From Axinella damicornis (lineage: Eukaryota; Porifera; Demospongiae; Axinellida; Axinellidae): a DNA stretch of 64,000 nucleotides. The translations under genes and the position numbers were made by a program. The stretch is taken from positions 14,550,111-14,614,110 of the forward strand of contig OZ007510.1 of NCBI GenBank assembly GCA_963931865.1, in the 5' to 3' direction. The notes under the pieces were generated by a model, which saw only the letters and a list, made by a program, of their open reading frames with translations, had not been told where the DNA came from and made no database searches. Positions 49,105 through 58,859 of this stretch are shown in pieces (position 1 is the first letter of the stretch; each line of letters starts with the position of its first letter).

Positions 49105-49173
49105 CAGAGGAGGTGGGAAAAGGGTGGTGCGCACATGGTACAATTAGCATTCCATAGGTATAGTGCACAATGT
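49105..49173. mobile_element. Terminal fragment related to the 51202-51627 element
   Basis: Its reverse complement, including ATTGTGCACTATACCTATGG and CTAATTGTACC, matches 51561-51606 closely and more loosely out to the CAGRGG end. The opposite terminus was not found. Confidence 0.6.
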
Positions 49174-49610
49174 AATTAATTAACGTTGTAAATGGCCTAC
49201 CGAGATTCTGATCACGCCATCGTCATCTCTGACCCAAACGTATGTTTCTTTGGTGCTGAAACTTAGTGGTGGAGATACAAGCGCTTTTGTCTTCCCGTCG
49301 GCTGCCATACCTGTAGCTTGAGCTCTCTCTTCAAGCCAGTACAGCTCTTATGTATGAAGGGCCCACAAACATTCTGACCACACAGCTGCGTGGGCATTTG
49401 AAAGGCCCACTTCCACAGTGGACAAATCCCATGTACACTAAGCCATGCCTTCGACGCCATTACTAGGCAGCAGTGGTGTTCTTTTCAAAACTGTGAATAC
49501 ACTTTGTACTTGACAGGTTTGTGACAGTATGCTCTCCAGCTTTGCCCTCATAAAACTGCACTCAGTGTACAAATCCCATACACCCTAGCAAGCCATGGTA
49601 CAACTATTAC

Positions 49611-49997
49611 ATGTTTCGCGTAATTTAGGAACTTCTGCACATTCAAGATTGTGTTGCGCATTCTCAGAATCTGGAAATTGCGTGCCAATTTAGAGATTGC
49701 GCAACTGTCTCATGCAATCTCCAGATTGTGCAAGACACTTACGTACAAGTACAATCTTGAGACTGCAAAAGTTTGATATCCAGATTGTGCGGTACTTTCT
49801 CTTCCCGTTGACTCACACTCGTTGCTGTCTCTGGCAAGTACTGCTCGCAAAAATGACCCACAAAGGTCGAGCACTGACGTGTATGTGTGAAAACTTTACC
49901 GTGAGGACGAAGTTGTAAATGCTGTAAGTAATTTCTGGATTCTGAGAATGCGCAACGCAGTCTCGAGATTGCGTAAATTGTTAGATTGCTCGGAACA
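49611..49997. mobile_element. Candidate inverted-repeat element, ~387 bp
   Basis: About 70 bp on the left (49611-49679) is an imperfect inverted copy of 49930-49997. The best part is TTGCGCATTCTCAGAATC facing GATTCTGAGAATGCGCAA (49654-49671 and 49936-49954). The interior contains further AGATTGCGCAA-like repeats. Target duplication not read. Confidence 0.6.
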
Positions 49998-50036
49998 TTA
50001 TTATATAGCTATAGGCTTACTTGTCTTTTGTTCCTC

Positions 50037-50335
50037 CACCCCTTTCTCTCCCCTCCACTCCCTCCTTCATCCCTCCTTCCTCCCTCCTCCCTCTCTCTCT
50101 CCATCCCTCCCTCCTCCCTCTCTCTCTCCATCCCTCCCTCCCTCCCTCACTTCCTCCCCTCCCTCCCTCCCGCCCCCTCCCTCCTTTCCTCCCTCCTTCC
50201 TTCCCTCCCTCTTTCCCCCTCCCCTCCTTCTCTTCCCCCTCTCCATTCCTTTCTATTTTCTCCCTCCCTTCCCCTCCCTCCCTCCCTCCCTCCCTCCCTC
50301 CCTCCTTCGCTTCCTCTCCTCCATTTTCTCTTCAT
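50037..50335. repeat. Pyrimidine-rich low-complexity tract (CCCTCC/TCCT)
   Basis: Nearly pure C/T over 300 bp on the + strand, giving Pro/Ser/Leu-rich frames that are not genes. A 20-C run follows at 50532-50551. Confidence 0.95.
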
Positions 50336-50744
50336 CTTCTAAGGAGAGGAGAATTAGTAATCTGTCACCAGATAGACAGCCGATGAAGAAAGTGATTTAG
50401 ATGGTATGTTGACAAGTTCTCATTCTCACACTATCACTCATGCTTGATCAGTCATGCCTCACACAGTCCCAGTTATGCTCACTTCACTTACATACTCTCC
50501 TGCATCGTTAAAGCTGTCTACTGTTACTCTGCCCCCCCCCCCCCCCCCCCCTCCTTCCCCTCCTTCCCACCTAACCCCTCCCAACCCCTCTTCCTCTCTC
50601 CTCCCACCCTCCCATACTCCCTCTCATTCTGCCTCCCCTCACCCCCAATCCTTAGACGAAGTGGGTGGGATCATCCACCTTGGTATGGCCAAGGCTGTAA
50701 ATTGGGGCACCAGTGGGCACTCCCCACCTCCACTGGCAACACCA

Positions 50745-50885
50745 ACACTATTACCTCTGTGTAAGTACACCAACGCTATTGCATGCCTCTGTGTAAGTAC
50801 ACCAACCTATTGCCTCTGTGTAAGTACACCAACGCTATTGCCTCTGTGTAAGTACACCAACGCTATTGCCACTGTGTAAGTGCAC
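50745..50885 (+). repeat. Five ~28-bp tandem repeats each containing GTGTAAGTAC
   Basis: CTCTGTGTAAGTACACCAAC plus GCTATTGC is repeated with spacings of 32, 27, 28 and 28 bp; GTAAGT starts at 50761, 50793, 50820, 50848 and 50876. Each copy looks like an animal splice donor. A possible exon precedes it: acceptor-like CCAATCCTTAG, then a frame with DEVGGIIHLGMAKAVNWG (about 50656-50760). That exon matches no family I know. Confidence 0.75.
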
Positions 50886-51201
50886 AAGTGGTTTGCTAAA
50901 AGAGACATTTACCTTGTGATTTGCACAGTCTTGAGAGCATGACCTTAAGCCGTTGATATCTGCCCTTCTTATCCATAAGCCACCCTTGAATGAGCGTCAG
51001 ATTTCTGATTTCTGAAAGCTATCAAATAATATGGCTTGTGTTGCCAAATTGGTTACTATGGCCAATTGTTGTGTTGCCATGGTTACTGCTGAGTTGCTGG
51101 TGGCTGTTTAGTTACTGTCATAGCTATTGTTGTGTTACCATGGCCGTTGCTCCTCATGGCTGTTTGGTCTCATCCTCGTTCCTTGCAAGGATGAATCCAT
51201 C

Positions 51202-51627
51202 CAGGGGGGGTAGGACAAGATCACGTGCACTGTCATTTAGTATGACGTAATGCAAAGTCGTTCTGCTGCTTTTCTCCGTGGAAGAAGGCTGCATTACGCT
51301 TTCAATGCATCCTGAAGAGTAATATCCGTGCAAAGACTGTGACCGAACTGGGTATAAGCCACTACACACTGCTACGTGCCTGTACTGAGCAGTTATGTAA
51401 GTGACCATGCAGACTCACCGAATGCAGACTTGTCGACCGCACTCAAGTGTTTAGCATCAGGTAGGAAGTCAATAAAGCGATCGAACCCCATCAAACCCCA
51501 GCGATAAGTCAGCGCTAGAGCTGTTACTAGTCTGCTAGTTCCGCATACTTTTTGTATATTATTGTGCACTATACCTATGGAATGTTAATTGTACCACGTG
51601 CGCACAGACCTTGTCCCACCCCCCCTG
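51202..51627. mobile_element. 426-bp MITE with CAGGGGGGG termini and 9-bp target duplication
   Basis: The left end CAGGGGGGGTAGGACAAGAT mirrors the right end CTTGTCCCACCCCCCCTG; CACGTGCAC on the left faces GTGCGCAC on the right. GAATCCATC occurs immediately before (51193-51201) and after (51628-51636). The 9-bp duplication fits Mutator-like elements, while CAGGGG ends are also common in hAT elements, whose duplication is 8 bp. No coding capacity. Confidence 0.88.
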
Positions 51628-51798
51628 GAATCCATCCACTTTGTAGGTGTTCAGCAGCTGTTTGGTTACAACAGCTGTTGTTCATTACTACGGATGCCCA
51701 TACACATGTCACATTGAATGGACAATAGCTCTGTTTACTTTGGTCACAGTATGGTGGGTGTGTCTGGGAAACCTAAAGGTCCACAACATAACATTTGG

Positions 51799-51893
51799 TA
51801 GCCTCGTTCCCAGGCCTCCGCCCAGACTTTATCTCGCAGCCGTGGAGCATGGCTGCGAGATAAAGTCTGGGCGGAGGCCTGGGAACGAGGCTA
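51799..51893. mobile_element. 95-bp perfect foldback MITE with 9-bp target duplication
   Basis: Two 43-bp arms, TAGCCTCGTTCCCAGGCCTC...CGCAGCC and its exact reverse complement, surround a 9-bp loop GTGGAGCAT. AACATTTGG flanks both sides (51790-51798 and 51894-51902). It shares the terminal pattern TAGYCTCG followed by CCAGRCC with the 390-bp element at 45264, which also has a 9-bp duplication. Confidence 0.93.
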
Positions 51894-51902
51894 AACATTT
51901 GG

Positions 51903-52932
51903 TTGGTGGCAGGTTGGCAAGCACAGGAATTAACAAGTGTGTCACATGAGCCTGGGGCTTTCCCTTGTCATTGCCCTCATGAGGGCCACTGCCTGGAGAT
52001 AGCAGGGGGTCCAATTGTTAGCCCAAGGAGAGGGGTTCTCCTTGATCGAGGCCAACACTCCACCCCCCAAAACTGAGTAAATTATGGGTTACCTTGATGT
52101 GGTACGCAGGTGTCCCTATCATAACCAGCACTGAGACATGTCCTTCTGCTGAAGTGGCTAAGTAAGGCTCCCACCTAGACATACCAATTTGAGTGTGCAT
52201 ACCTTAATCAAGGTGCCCGCCCCTTTTGGGTGGAAATTATGTATGAAGTCAGAGCGCTTAAGTAGGTCGTGCGCTTATGCGCTCTTGCCTGCCTACAAGC
52301 CATGTCAGCAGCTTGATTTGCATAGATCAACTTAGCTGGATGATTCTGAAGTCATTTTCTGAGGCTATCAATCGTAGCTGCAATATTTTGCCTGTGCTTT
52401 ACTTTTGTGGACTTTGGGAGGGCTTACAGCATTGCAAATAGATTGCAACAATTAAGCATTGATTTATGGAGTGACTCGTAGTGGGTGAGGCTGTAGCCAG
52501 CATTGAACACACTCAATCATCTGCCGATGAAACATGCCGTTAATGTTTGCGAGCTGTCCCTGCAGTAGCTATGGATATTAATTTTAGTCTGTGGCTTTGT
52601 GCATATAACAAAAGCAGAGGTGGTCCGTAGTTCTTCAGGTGTGCATTGTTTCACTGGGAAGTCACTAAGTTGTCATGGTGGCTACTCACGAACTGAACAA
52701 GATTGTGATGCAGCTATAATAGCTGAGGGAGGAGCTAAGAGTGCAAAACATGGAGCCACAAATGGTCCACAAAAATTGTAACATTATGGAAGCCTTTCTA
52801 CACACTGGATATACTTAATTCCTGTCCCAAGAAACTCACACAAGGCAGAGCTACTTCCTGGAGTGAAACAGCAGGGTCATTTACTGCCTCTACTATACCA
52901 CTTAATGAAGCACTGCCAGAACAGTACTGGTG
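51903..52932. other. About 1 kb with no gene recognised
   Basis: Short frames only, none with recognisable motifs; no clear repeats seen. Confidence 0.45.
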
Positions 52933-53370
52933 AGAGGTGTGATAATTTCAGATATCTGATCAAAGTAGCTAGCTGTCCAAACACTGCATGGCTTAATTAC
53001 TTCCCAGGCTGTTTAGCACAGCAATTGATTCAATGAGCCTCGTCCAAATTATTTCATGTTCACAATTCTCTGAGTGATCACGAGACTGAGACATTACATA
53101 AGATGACATAACAAACTCAACTGACATGCGCATATGCATACTCAGAGTTCATAGTTCAAATTCAGTTCCTCACACTCCCCCAGGTTGACCCAGGTTAGGG
53201 ATCAACATCGAAGTCCTCAGTCAGTTCCGCAGCCCATCTCTTGAATTTCTGGTTAACCCGAGTGGCTGTGCCACGTGTTGATTTCGCTCGAGACTGCTCC
53301 AATGCCGGGGTAGCAGTAATATCTACGGTGGCCCTGGAGGTCGCGCTATGCGACGATGTCTATGCGCCAA

Positions 53371-53446
53371 TGTCGATGTGACGGTAGACGATGTCGATGT
53401 GACAATAGACGATGACGATGTGACAGTAGACGATGACGATGTGACG
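53371..53446. repeat. 21-bp tandem repeat, ~3.6 copies, inside the retroelement
   Basis: TGTCGATGTGACGGTAGACGA and variants. A + strand frame (53348-53608) translates it as DVDVTVD-type heptads; the frame is antisense to the retroelement and unsupported as a gene. Confidence 0.85.
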
Positions 53447-53850
53447 TTCACGCGCGATGAATTAAAATTACATCCGGAACTACGTCCGCGCGCCGGCCAC
53501 GCCCATACTCGAGTACTCGTGGCCATGTACGTGCGTGCTGACTTCAAGATGCGGAGAAACTCGGTGAGGTCTTTTAGGTGTGTAGCTATAGGGTTAGCTA
53601 GAAGCTGACTAGTAGACTATAAATTACATGTGGCAGATTTTGTTAACAACGAAGGTTTAGCAACCTGAGTGTCTGCAGTTCAGTCTGGTGTGTTGCCAGA
53701 AAGTATATATCACTCTGTGAGAGAATGACAATTTGAAGCAGTGTGTTATGGGGCGCCGTTTGTGTCAAAACTACATTTGGAGTCGATGGATGGTTAATAC
53801 GTCGACGTACAGCATGCAGGGCGACGAATCTGGCAAGCAGCGTCAGTTTT

Positions 53851-54108
53851 GAGGCGACGAATCTGGCTGAGGCGACGAATATGAACTGAGGCGACGAATA
53901 TGAACTGAGGCGACGAATATGAACTGAGGCGACGAATATGAACTGAGGCGACGAATATGAACTGAGGCGACGAATATGAACTGAGGCGACGAATATGAAC
54001 TGAGGCGACGAATATGAACTGAGGCGACGAATCTGACTGAGGCGACGAATATGAACTGAGGCGACGAATATGACTGAGGCGACGAATCTGACTGAGGCAA
54101 CGAATCTG
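53851..54108. repeat. 19-bp minisatellite, ~13 copies, inside the retroelement
   Basis: GAGGCGACGAATATGAACT repeated head to tail, with 16-18-bp variants at both edges. Since 19 is not a multiple of 3, the minus-strand frames across it (167, 127 and 101 codons) cycle through the same three peptides and are not genes. Confidence 0.95.
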
Positions 54109-54347
54109 GGCGCCCGGGCAACGAATAAAGTGGGTGTGAATCGCACATGTGTTTAGCACGTGTTCACGGCATGACATGGCAATCAGTGTGGCCTACACTT
54201 ACATACTGTAGGAGCATGCCAGAGGACAGCCAATGTTGACCGTTGCTAATCAGGTCTCGTTAGTCACATGTAATCAGATTACGTAATACATGTTGCCCCT
54301 AGCTCCTTACTTTGTATGTCAATGAAGTCAACATACAAGCCCACAAA

Positions 54348-54475
54348 AGTAGACCATGAAGCACACACACAAAAGTATAAGAGTACCATGACACAAAAAA
54401 GTATAGGAGTAGATGTTACACAATACCAATGATAAAGCGAAGCACACAAAAAAGTATAGGAGTAGACCACAACAG
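54348..54475. repeat. Three imperfect copies of ACACAAAAAAGTATAGGAGTA
   Basis: Copies at about 54366-54386, 54393-54413 and 54445-54466, replacing what should be coding sequence downstream of the gag fragment. Confidence 0.75.
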
Positions 54476-54740
54476 TTGTCGACGTAGAGGCAGTGACTGT
54501 CCACCAATGGGTGGCGTGGCTGCTGGTGTTCCCAGTGCGGCCTCAATCCTGAGTAGGTACGAGTGTATACTCTCCGTATACGTGTCAGCTTGTTGAATCT
54601 CATTAGTAAGTGCCTCTTCTTCCTCGATCAGCTCAATTACCTCGGCATCCAAGGTTCGAATTACTTCAAGCTTCTCATTCAGAGTAAGTTTGAGTAGTGG
54701 GAGACCAGCTACATCAACTGGCTCTGCCGTCAGTCAGTGT
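54416..54740 (-). pseudogene. Gag N-terminal fragment of the 52.9-55.1-kb retroelement
   Basis: On the minus strand the frame reads through LLKLTLNEKLEVIRTLDAEV, then a helical acidic stretch VIELIEEEEALTNEIQQAD and SIHSYLLRIEAALGT. This heptad-like pattern is typical of the N-terminus of retroelement Gag proteins in invertebrates. The frame has no ATG near the expected position (a TGA precedes it), the first Met being at 54652. It runs into repetitive sequence after RRQLLW and stops at 54416-54418, so most of Gag is gone. Confidence 0.6.
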
Positions 54741-55139
54741 CTACCTTTGTCATAGTGTTCGTAACGGATGCCTTATGTCCCACTCGTATTCTTTTCTTTC
54801 TCGCCAGGTCCGCCATTCCAGGTACGGGTCGGAGGTCAAGTTGTTACCTGCAAAAAATCAGCTAGTCATGAAAGTCGCCAAGATCGCACATCCGGCTCGA
54901 AGGACCATGTGATAATTTCAGATATCTGATCAAAGTAGCTAGCTGTCCAAACACAGGCTTACTTCCCAGGCTGTTTGGCACAGCAATTGATTCGATGAGC
55001 GTCCAAATTATTTCATGTTCACAATTCTCTGAGCGATCACAAGACTGAGACATTACATAAGATGACATAACAAACTCAACTGACATGCAGATATGGATAC
55101 TCAGAGTTCATAGTTCAAAATTCAGTTCCTCACAAGAGG

Positions 55140-55568
55140 TTAGTGGGGTAACTGAGTGGGAAACCTTTGACTGGATAAGTGGGAAATCTTAGACTGGATC
55201 TGGTTGTATGATTTCACACAGCATGTGTTGGTATTGGCCGAGTACAAATCACTGAAGATGCATATAGCAGACAATGTCATTGTATACTTGTATCAGCGTA
55301 GTGATGGATAAAACTATTGTTTCAAAATCTGACCATATTGCCTGTGATAGAGATTCGCCCCTGTCCAGTGCAAATTTGCAGATGGTAACTTTGGTCTGCC
55401 ATGTATGTGCTCTCCTTTGCCTACTTGCCCTATAGTGGATGCATGTCCAAAGGGATTCTCACAGTTGTGACATCGGCACATAGTGGTATATGGTCGTGAA
55501 GCATGAACTATGATGGATTTGACTGGCAGAATGTCTTCAGCATGCCTGTCTTATGATTTACACCACAG
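55140..55568. other. No gene recognised
   Basis: About 430 bp between the retroelement and the OTU-like fragment; only a short tandem echo GACTGGATAAGTGGGAAATC near 55162-55200. Confidence 0.45.
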
Positions 55569-55982
55569 CTACATAATTATAGCAGTGACTGCTGTTGGGT
55601 TCTGTGCGGAAATTAAAGAGTTGTAGGGCAGTGCAGCATCGTAATGGCTTGGCCCTGATGGGTTATAAACCAAGAATATACTGCAGGAATGGTTTGAAGT
55701 AATACTCAGTGGTGTAATATAGTGAGGATGAATGGGATCGTTCATAATGAAAATCACAATGGTAGTTTCAAGGACATGAGACAGTGCCATTGGCATAAAA
55801 TCATTTGCAAGAAACCATCTTTTGGCTCTCTGTAGCTGTCCCTCAGACAGGAAGGCTTCATATCTGCCTCTGTTCTCTAATGGCTCCTGAACAAACATTT
55901 GTCCGAGTCGAGAACCATGTACAACTGAGGCTATGTCATTCAAAGGACTTGCCAATCCAATTTTGTAAAGCAATTTTTCCAA
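55569..55982 (-). pseudogene. OTU-like cysteine-protease fragment (C-terminal half)
   Basis: The 137-codon frame contains RYEAFLSEGQLQRAKRW, MALSHVLETTIVIFI and YNPSGPSHYDAAL. Order and spacing match the C-terminal half of OTU-type deubiquitinase domains: a helix, then ALS/ALA before a strand of the PIVIF type, ending in the catalytic His of a G-P-x-H-Y-D motif. The N-terminal half with the catalytic D-G-N-C is not in this frame, and the ATG at 55982 lies mid-domain. Such domains are often carried by invertebrate transposons. The last 16 codons plus downstream bases (55573-55615) are repeated at 56519-56566. Call is by motif only. Confidence 0.5.
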
Positions 55983-56127
55983 GCATCAAGTTAAAGTCAT
56001 TGCTATAGCTGTAAAGAAACAGTTACCATCTGGTGGAACGGGGGTAAGGGTAAGCCCACACAAGTGCAGGTGGCCTTGTAGATCCACCCCATTGCTATCA
56101 GTGGTACTGGTACTGGAGGGTAGTACA

Positions 56128-56379
56128 TCAAATGGTTGAAAATCCTGGCAAAAGTTCTGAGAGTGTCATATGCACAAGTGCTCTGGATACCTGTAGTTTA
56201 CATTGACTCAGACACATGTGATATTTAGATGCAATTTCACTCATATCCGCTGGAAGGGTCACTCCACACTCATGGCATACCATCAAGGGCACATCGAGCC
56301 ACCTTCGGCGGCTCAATACACCCTTGATACCATGCAGAAGTGTGGAAGCGTAAGGTATTACATATAATTCACACCACAA
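56128..56379 (-). other. Unrecognised open frame upstream of the OTU-like fragment
   Basis: 83 codons with a CHECG motif and further cysteines (MCLSQCKLQ) spaced like a small zinc-binding unit (CxxC...CxxxC). No family recognised; it may be a remnant of the same gene as 55569-55982. Confidence 0.25.
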
Positions 56380-56519
56380 GGTTGGTGTATAGATATATAC
56401 GAAATGAGGCTACGATAAAATTAATCATCTAAATTGGTGACCTGAAGCAACACGTTCCACATAATCTAATGTACAACAATTAAAACCGGGAACATAAATA
56501 CAAAAACCACATTTATGTA

Positions 56520-57182
56520 TAATTATAGCAGTGGCTGCTGGTGGATTCTTTGCAGAAATTGAAGATTTGTAAGTTCCGAAACTTCAATGGGGAGGTTAGA
56601 GACCTTCTTCCATTGCTTATCACGGCCACTCCACTTGCAGATCTCAATGTTTTCATGCCACACTGGAGCTGGAGTGTTTCCAGCATTACTGCTAGAAGAC
56701 TCACCATCCGCATCCTAGCAGTATTGCTGTATGAACTGCTGCTCTTGTTGAGTACGTACACCGGGGGGTACCGGGCCAAACATGGACGTCATGAATGACG
56801 GTGTCCACTTTAACTTTCCGCGGCCACGCGCAGCCTTCTTTCCCATCCTATAGCCTCGGTTCACCGATGGACCTGCCGTCAACAGTTGCAGCTGGTACGA
56901 ATATGGTGTCATACAGTTTGCGGCCAAGTGTGCATTCATTGACGCGGAGGGTTTCGTGCAGTCCCCAGCTACCGTCCACATTGGTAAGTCATCGATGTCA
57001 TAAAACCTCCCATCATCATCCGCGGTCTCAACATAGCCGTCTTCTGACACCAATAAGATTGTCTCTGGAAATAATTTGGCGAGTACTTGTATCATTACTT
57101 GCTTCGACTTCAGCTTGAGCGACTTGCCTTCATGTTCAACGGTATATATCTTGAAGTCATCGTCTTCCATGACAGCATACAA
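56520..57182 (-). pseudogene. Unrecognised minus-strand gene with in-frame stop
   Basis: The frame from the ATG at 57182 encodes 155 residues: an N-terminal beta-rich acidic domain (FKIYTVEHEGKSLKLKSKQ, ILLVSEDGYVETADDDGRF) followed by a Gly/Arg/Lys-rich linker (RMGKKAARGRGKLKW) and a Gln-rich end, stopping at TAG (56715-56717). The same frame continues past the TAG with protein-like sequence (DADGESSSSNAGNTPAPVW, WSGRDKQWKKVSNLPIEV) to a stop near 56523. Either the TAG is a mutation or an intron begins before it. The 3' end duplicates the 3' end of the OTU-like fragment. Function unknown. Confidence 0.4.
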
Positions 57183-57362
57183 GTGATGACAATGGGTACC
57201 AACTCAGGCAGCTGATCAAGTATCCTGACTAAAGTTTTCCACCTCTCTCATTGACCCATCAGCTAAATTAGATGAGGCAAAGGAGCTGAAAGGAGAATGG
57301 CCGGAAAGTACACTCACCCGGTGTGCTGCAGACTGTGCATTTTAGGGTTTCTGAGTTGGGAA

Positions 57363-57756
57363 TCACAGAAAGGCAAAATAAACTGTTACAGTTTGTAGGT
57401 TTTCTGCTATTTTTTCCAGGAAACAGAATGGCCAATTTTGTACAGTCATCAAAACCTTTGATGCATCAAGTAAACACCCATACACTTGAGCCCCCATGAA
57501 GATACCAAGATACAACTGCCTTGAGCACACCGGTACACATGGTAGTAGATGAGAAGAAAGCAAGTGCTCACCATGTAGTTCCAAATTGCACAGTTCAATG
57601 ACTTTACTGAAGCATGATGCCAAGGCAATACCATGATAATTTGATGATAGAGAATAGTCCTTGTTGTTACCCTTAGGTATCGGTTTAATCAGCACGTCAC
57701 TAAAACAGGAAGGCATATGTCCATGATGTAACAAAGCTGTTATAACAGGCGCCAGA
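57363..57756 (-). pseudogene. LINE (non-LTR) reverse-transcriptase fragment, N-terminal part
   Basis: On the minus strand TLAPVITALLHHGHMPSCF and VLIKPIPKGNNKDYSLSSNY lead to HGIALASCFSKVIE and then QVYGCLLDASK. These are the first conserved RT blocks of non-LTR retrotransposons: PIPKG, then NYRGIALxS, then the YGCLxDASKAFD motif holding the first catalytic Asp. After DASK the frame shifts: the homologous GFDDCTKLAILF lies one frame over. The palm YADD block is missing. It is a decayed fragment. Confidence 0.8.
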
Positions 57757-57904
57757 GTCTATAGGAAAGAGCTGGGAGGAAAAATCAAAAACCGAGAGTG
57801 TCTTCCTGCTTTCACATGAATGACACTAGGTAGGGTAATGCTATTTATAATACCAACCCAATATTTGCTTCGCTAAAATTTTATAATGGACTCTCAGCCA
57901 CTAG

Positions 57905-58000
57905 CCTCACATAATCATGATCTCAGCCGGTAGATTGTTCATGAACACATGAAAAATAGGGGGCCCAGAATTGAACCCTGGGGGACCTCACTGCTGATTG
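57905..58000 (-). pseudogene. LINE reverse-transcriptase fragment, PQGS block
   Basis: The minus strand reads SEVPQGSILGPLFF and, one frame over, FMNNLPAEIM, the RT block that normally follows the DASK block by about 100 residues. Here it lies upstream of it on the same strand, so the two pieces are in swapped order. Frameshifted and non-functional. Confidence 0.75.
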
Positions 58001-58204
58001 CCATGGCCTAAGGGAGGATCTTGCTTTGCCAAGTGGTTGGTTTCAAATCTGTTGAAGCATGCAAGATTCATGAAGTTTCTTAGCAAGATTATGGATTTTC
58101 TGATGTCAAGAAATCAATAAGTTTCCTTTCAACAAATACACACAAACACGGCATGATTCCAGCACAGAAGACATGACGAATACACGCAATTCCTCCAATG
58201 AAAC

Positions 58205-58415
58205 TTAATAGGAAATCCGTTCCATTATTCTTTTAGTGTATCCCATAGGTATAATGTATGGAAACGTCACTGAAATTCCATAAATTCCATTATTGTTTTC
58301 CTTAGGAATTTGTGATGTATAGAAACATGATTGGAATTCCTTAATTCCTTTATTGTATTCCGTGGGAATCTGAGTATATATGATGTATGGAAACCTGATT
58401 TAAATTCCATAAGTC
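58205..58415. repeat. About three imperfect ~70-80-bp tandem repeats
   Basis: Each copy has AATTCCATAAATTCCATTAT-like sequence, then a CCYNNNGGAAT element, GATGTATGGAAAC and TGAT. Copies begin near 58212, 58275 and 58330. Confidence 0.65.
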
Positions 58416-58525
58416 TGACAGGAAGATACTTGTGTTGCATGGCATGACACTATTGACACTTGTAATCAAACATCGTAATCAACATGCAGCAAATAACAAG
58501 AATGAGTTGGAATTAACCGTGGATA

Positions 58526-58859
58526 TCACATTCTCGTCCAGAATGGTTCCGAAATTGACTCTCCTGGCTGCCGAAATCTCGTATTGAACTTAAATCTCTG
58601 GACAATTTCAGATGGTGTCGGACTATGATGTTCCCTCAACGCGTCCACCAGCTCCTGGTATGTTTTCTCATTCAGTTTCGCTGGAGCAATTAGGCTTCTG
58701 AACAGTCTGTAGGTGGTCAGCCCAATGACCATTGAGAGTATGGCACGCTGCTTCTCAACATCTTCAATGCTGTTGGCCACAAAAAAAATGTTCAGCATAT
58801 GGGTCAAACTCATTCGGCGTAGTGCCGAACAGTGCAACCATCCGATCCTTGTCGCCAAT
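58526..58859 (-). pseudogene. Ty3/Gypsy gag remnant
   Basis: Minus-strand frame with FFVANSIEDVEKQRAILSMV, LTTYRLFRSLIAPAKLNEK, TYQELVDALREHHSP and RFKFNTRFRQPGES, the typical helical capsid core of invertebrate Gypsy-type Gag proteins. Upstream, EFDPYAEHF lies in another frame, so there is an early frameshift. The homology ends abruptly near 58526-58540 after PGES, where unrelated sequence begins, leaving no protease, RT or integrase. Confidence 0.8.

Larger units (their letters stand above)
52938..55134 (-). mobile_element. Minus-strand non-autonomous LTR retroelement, 2.2 kb
   Basis: Direct repeats of 237 bp (52938-53174) and 227 bp (54908-55134), diverged by substitutions and small indels, are flanked by the 5-bp duplication AGAGG (52933-52937 and 55135-55139). 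Read on the minus strand the LTR starts TGTGAGGAAC and ends TTATCACA. A TGG-initiated primer-binding site, TGGTCCTTCGAGCCGGATGT, abuts the 5' LTR (54888-54907), and a purine tract TGGGGGAG abuts the 3' LTR, fixing the orientation. The interior holds a gag-like fragment, three short tandem-repeat tracts and no pol. LTR divergence makes it older than the Gypsy copy at 11.3 kb. Confidence 0.92.

Noticed and set aside
49948..50400. Proline/serine-rich protein of 118-150 codons
   Set aside because: Low-complexity pyrimidine tract, open in all three + frames; no domain or transcript signal.
53348..53608. Acidic DDV-repeat protein
   Set aside because: Antisense frame within the retroelement, created by a 21-bp tandem repeat.
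53643..54177. Ser/Phe/Arg repeat proteins on the minus strand
   Set aside because: Three frames of the same 19-bp minisatellite inside a retroelement.
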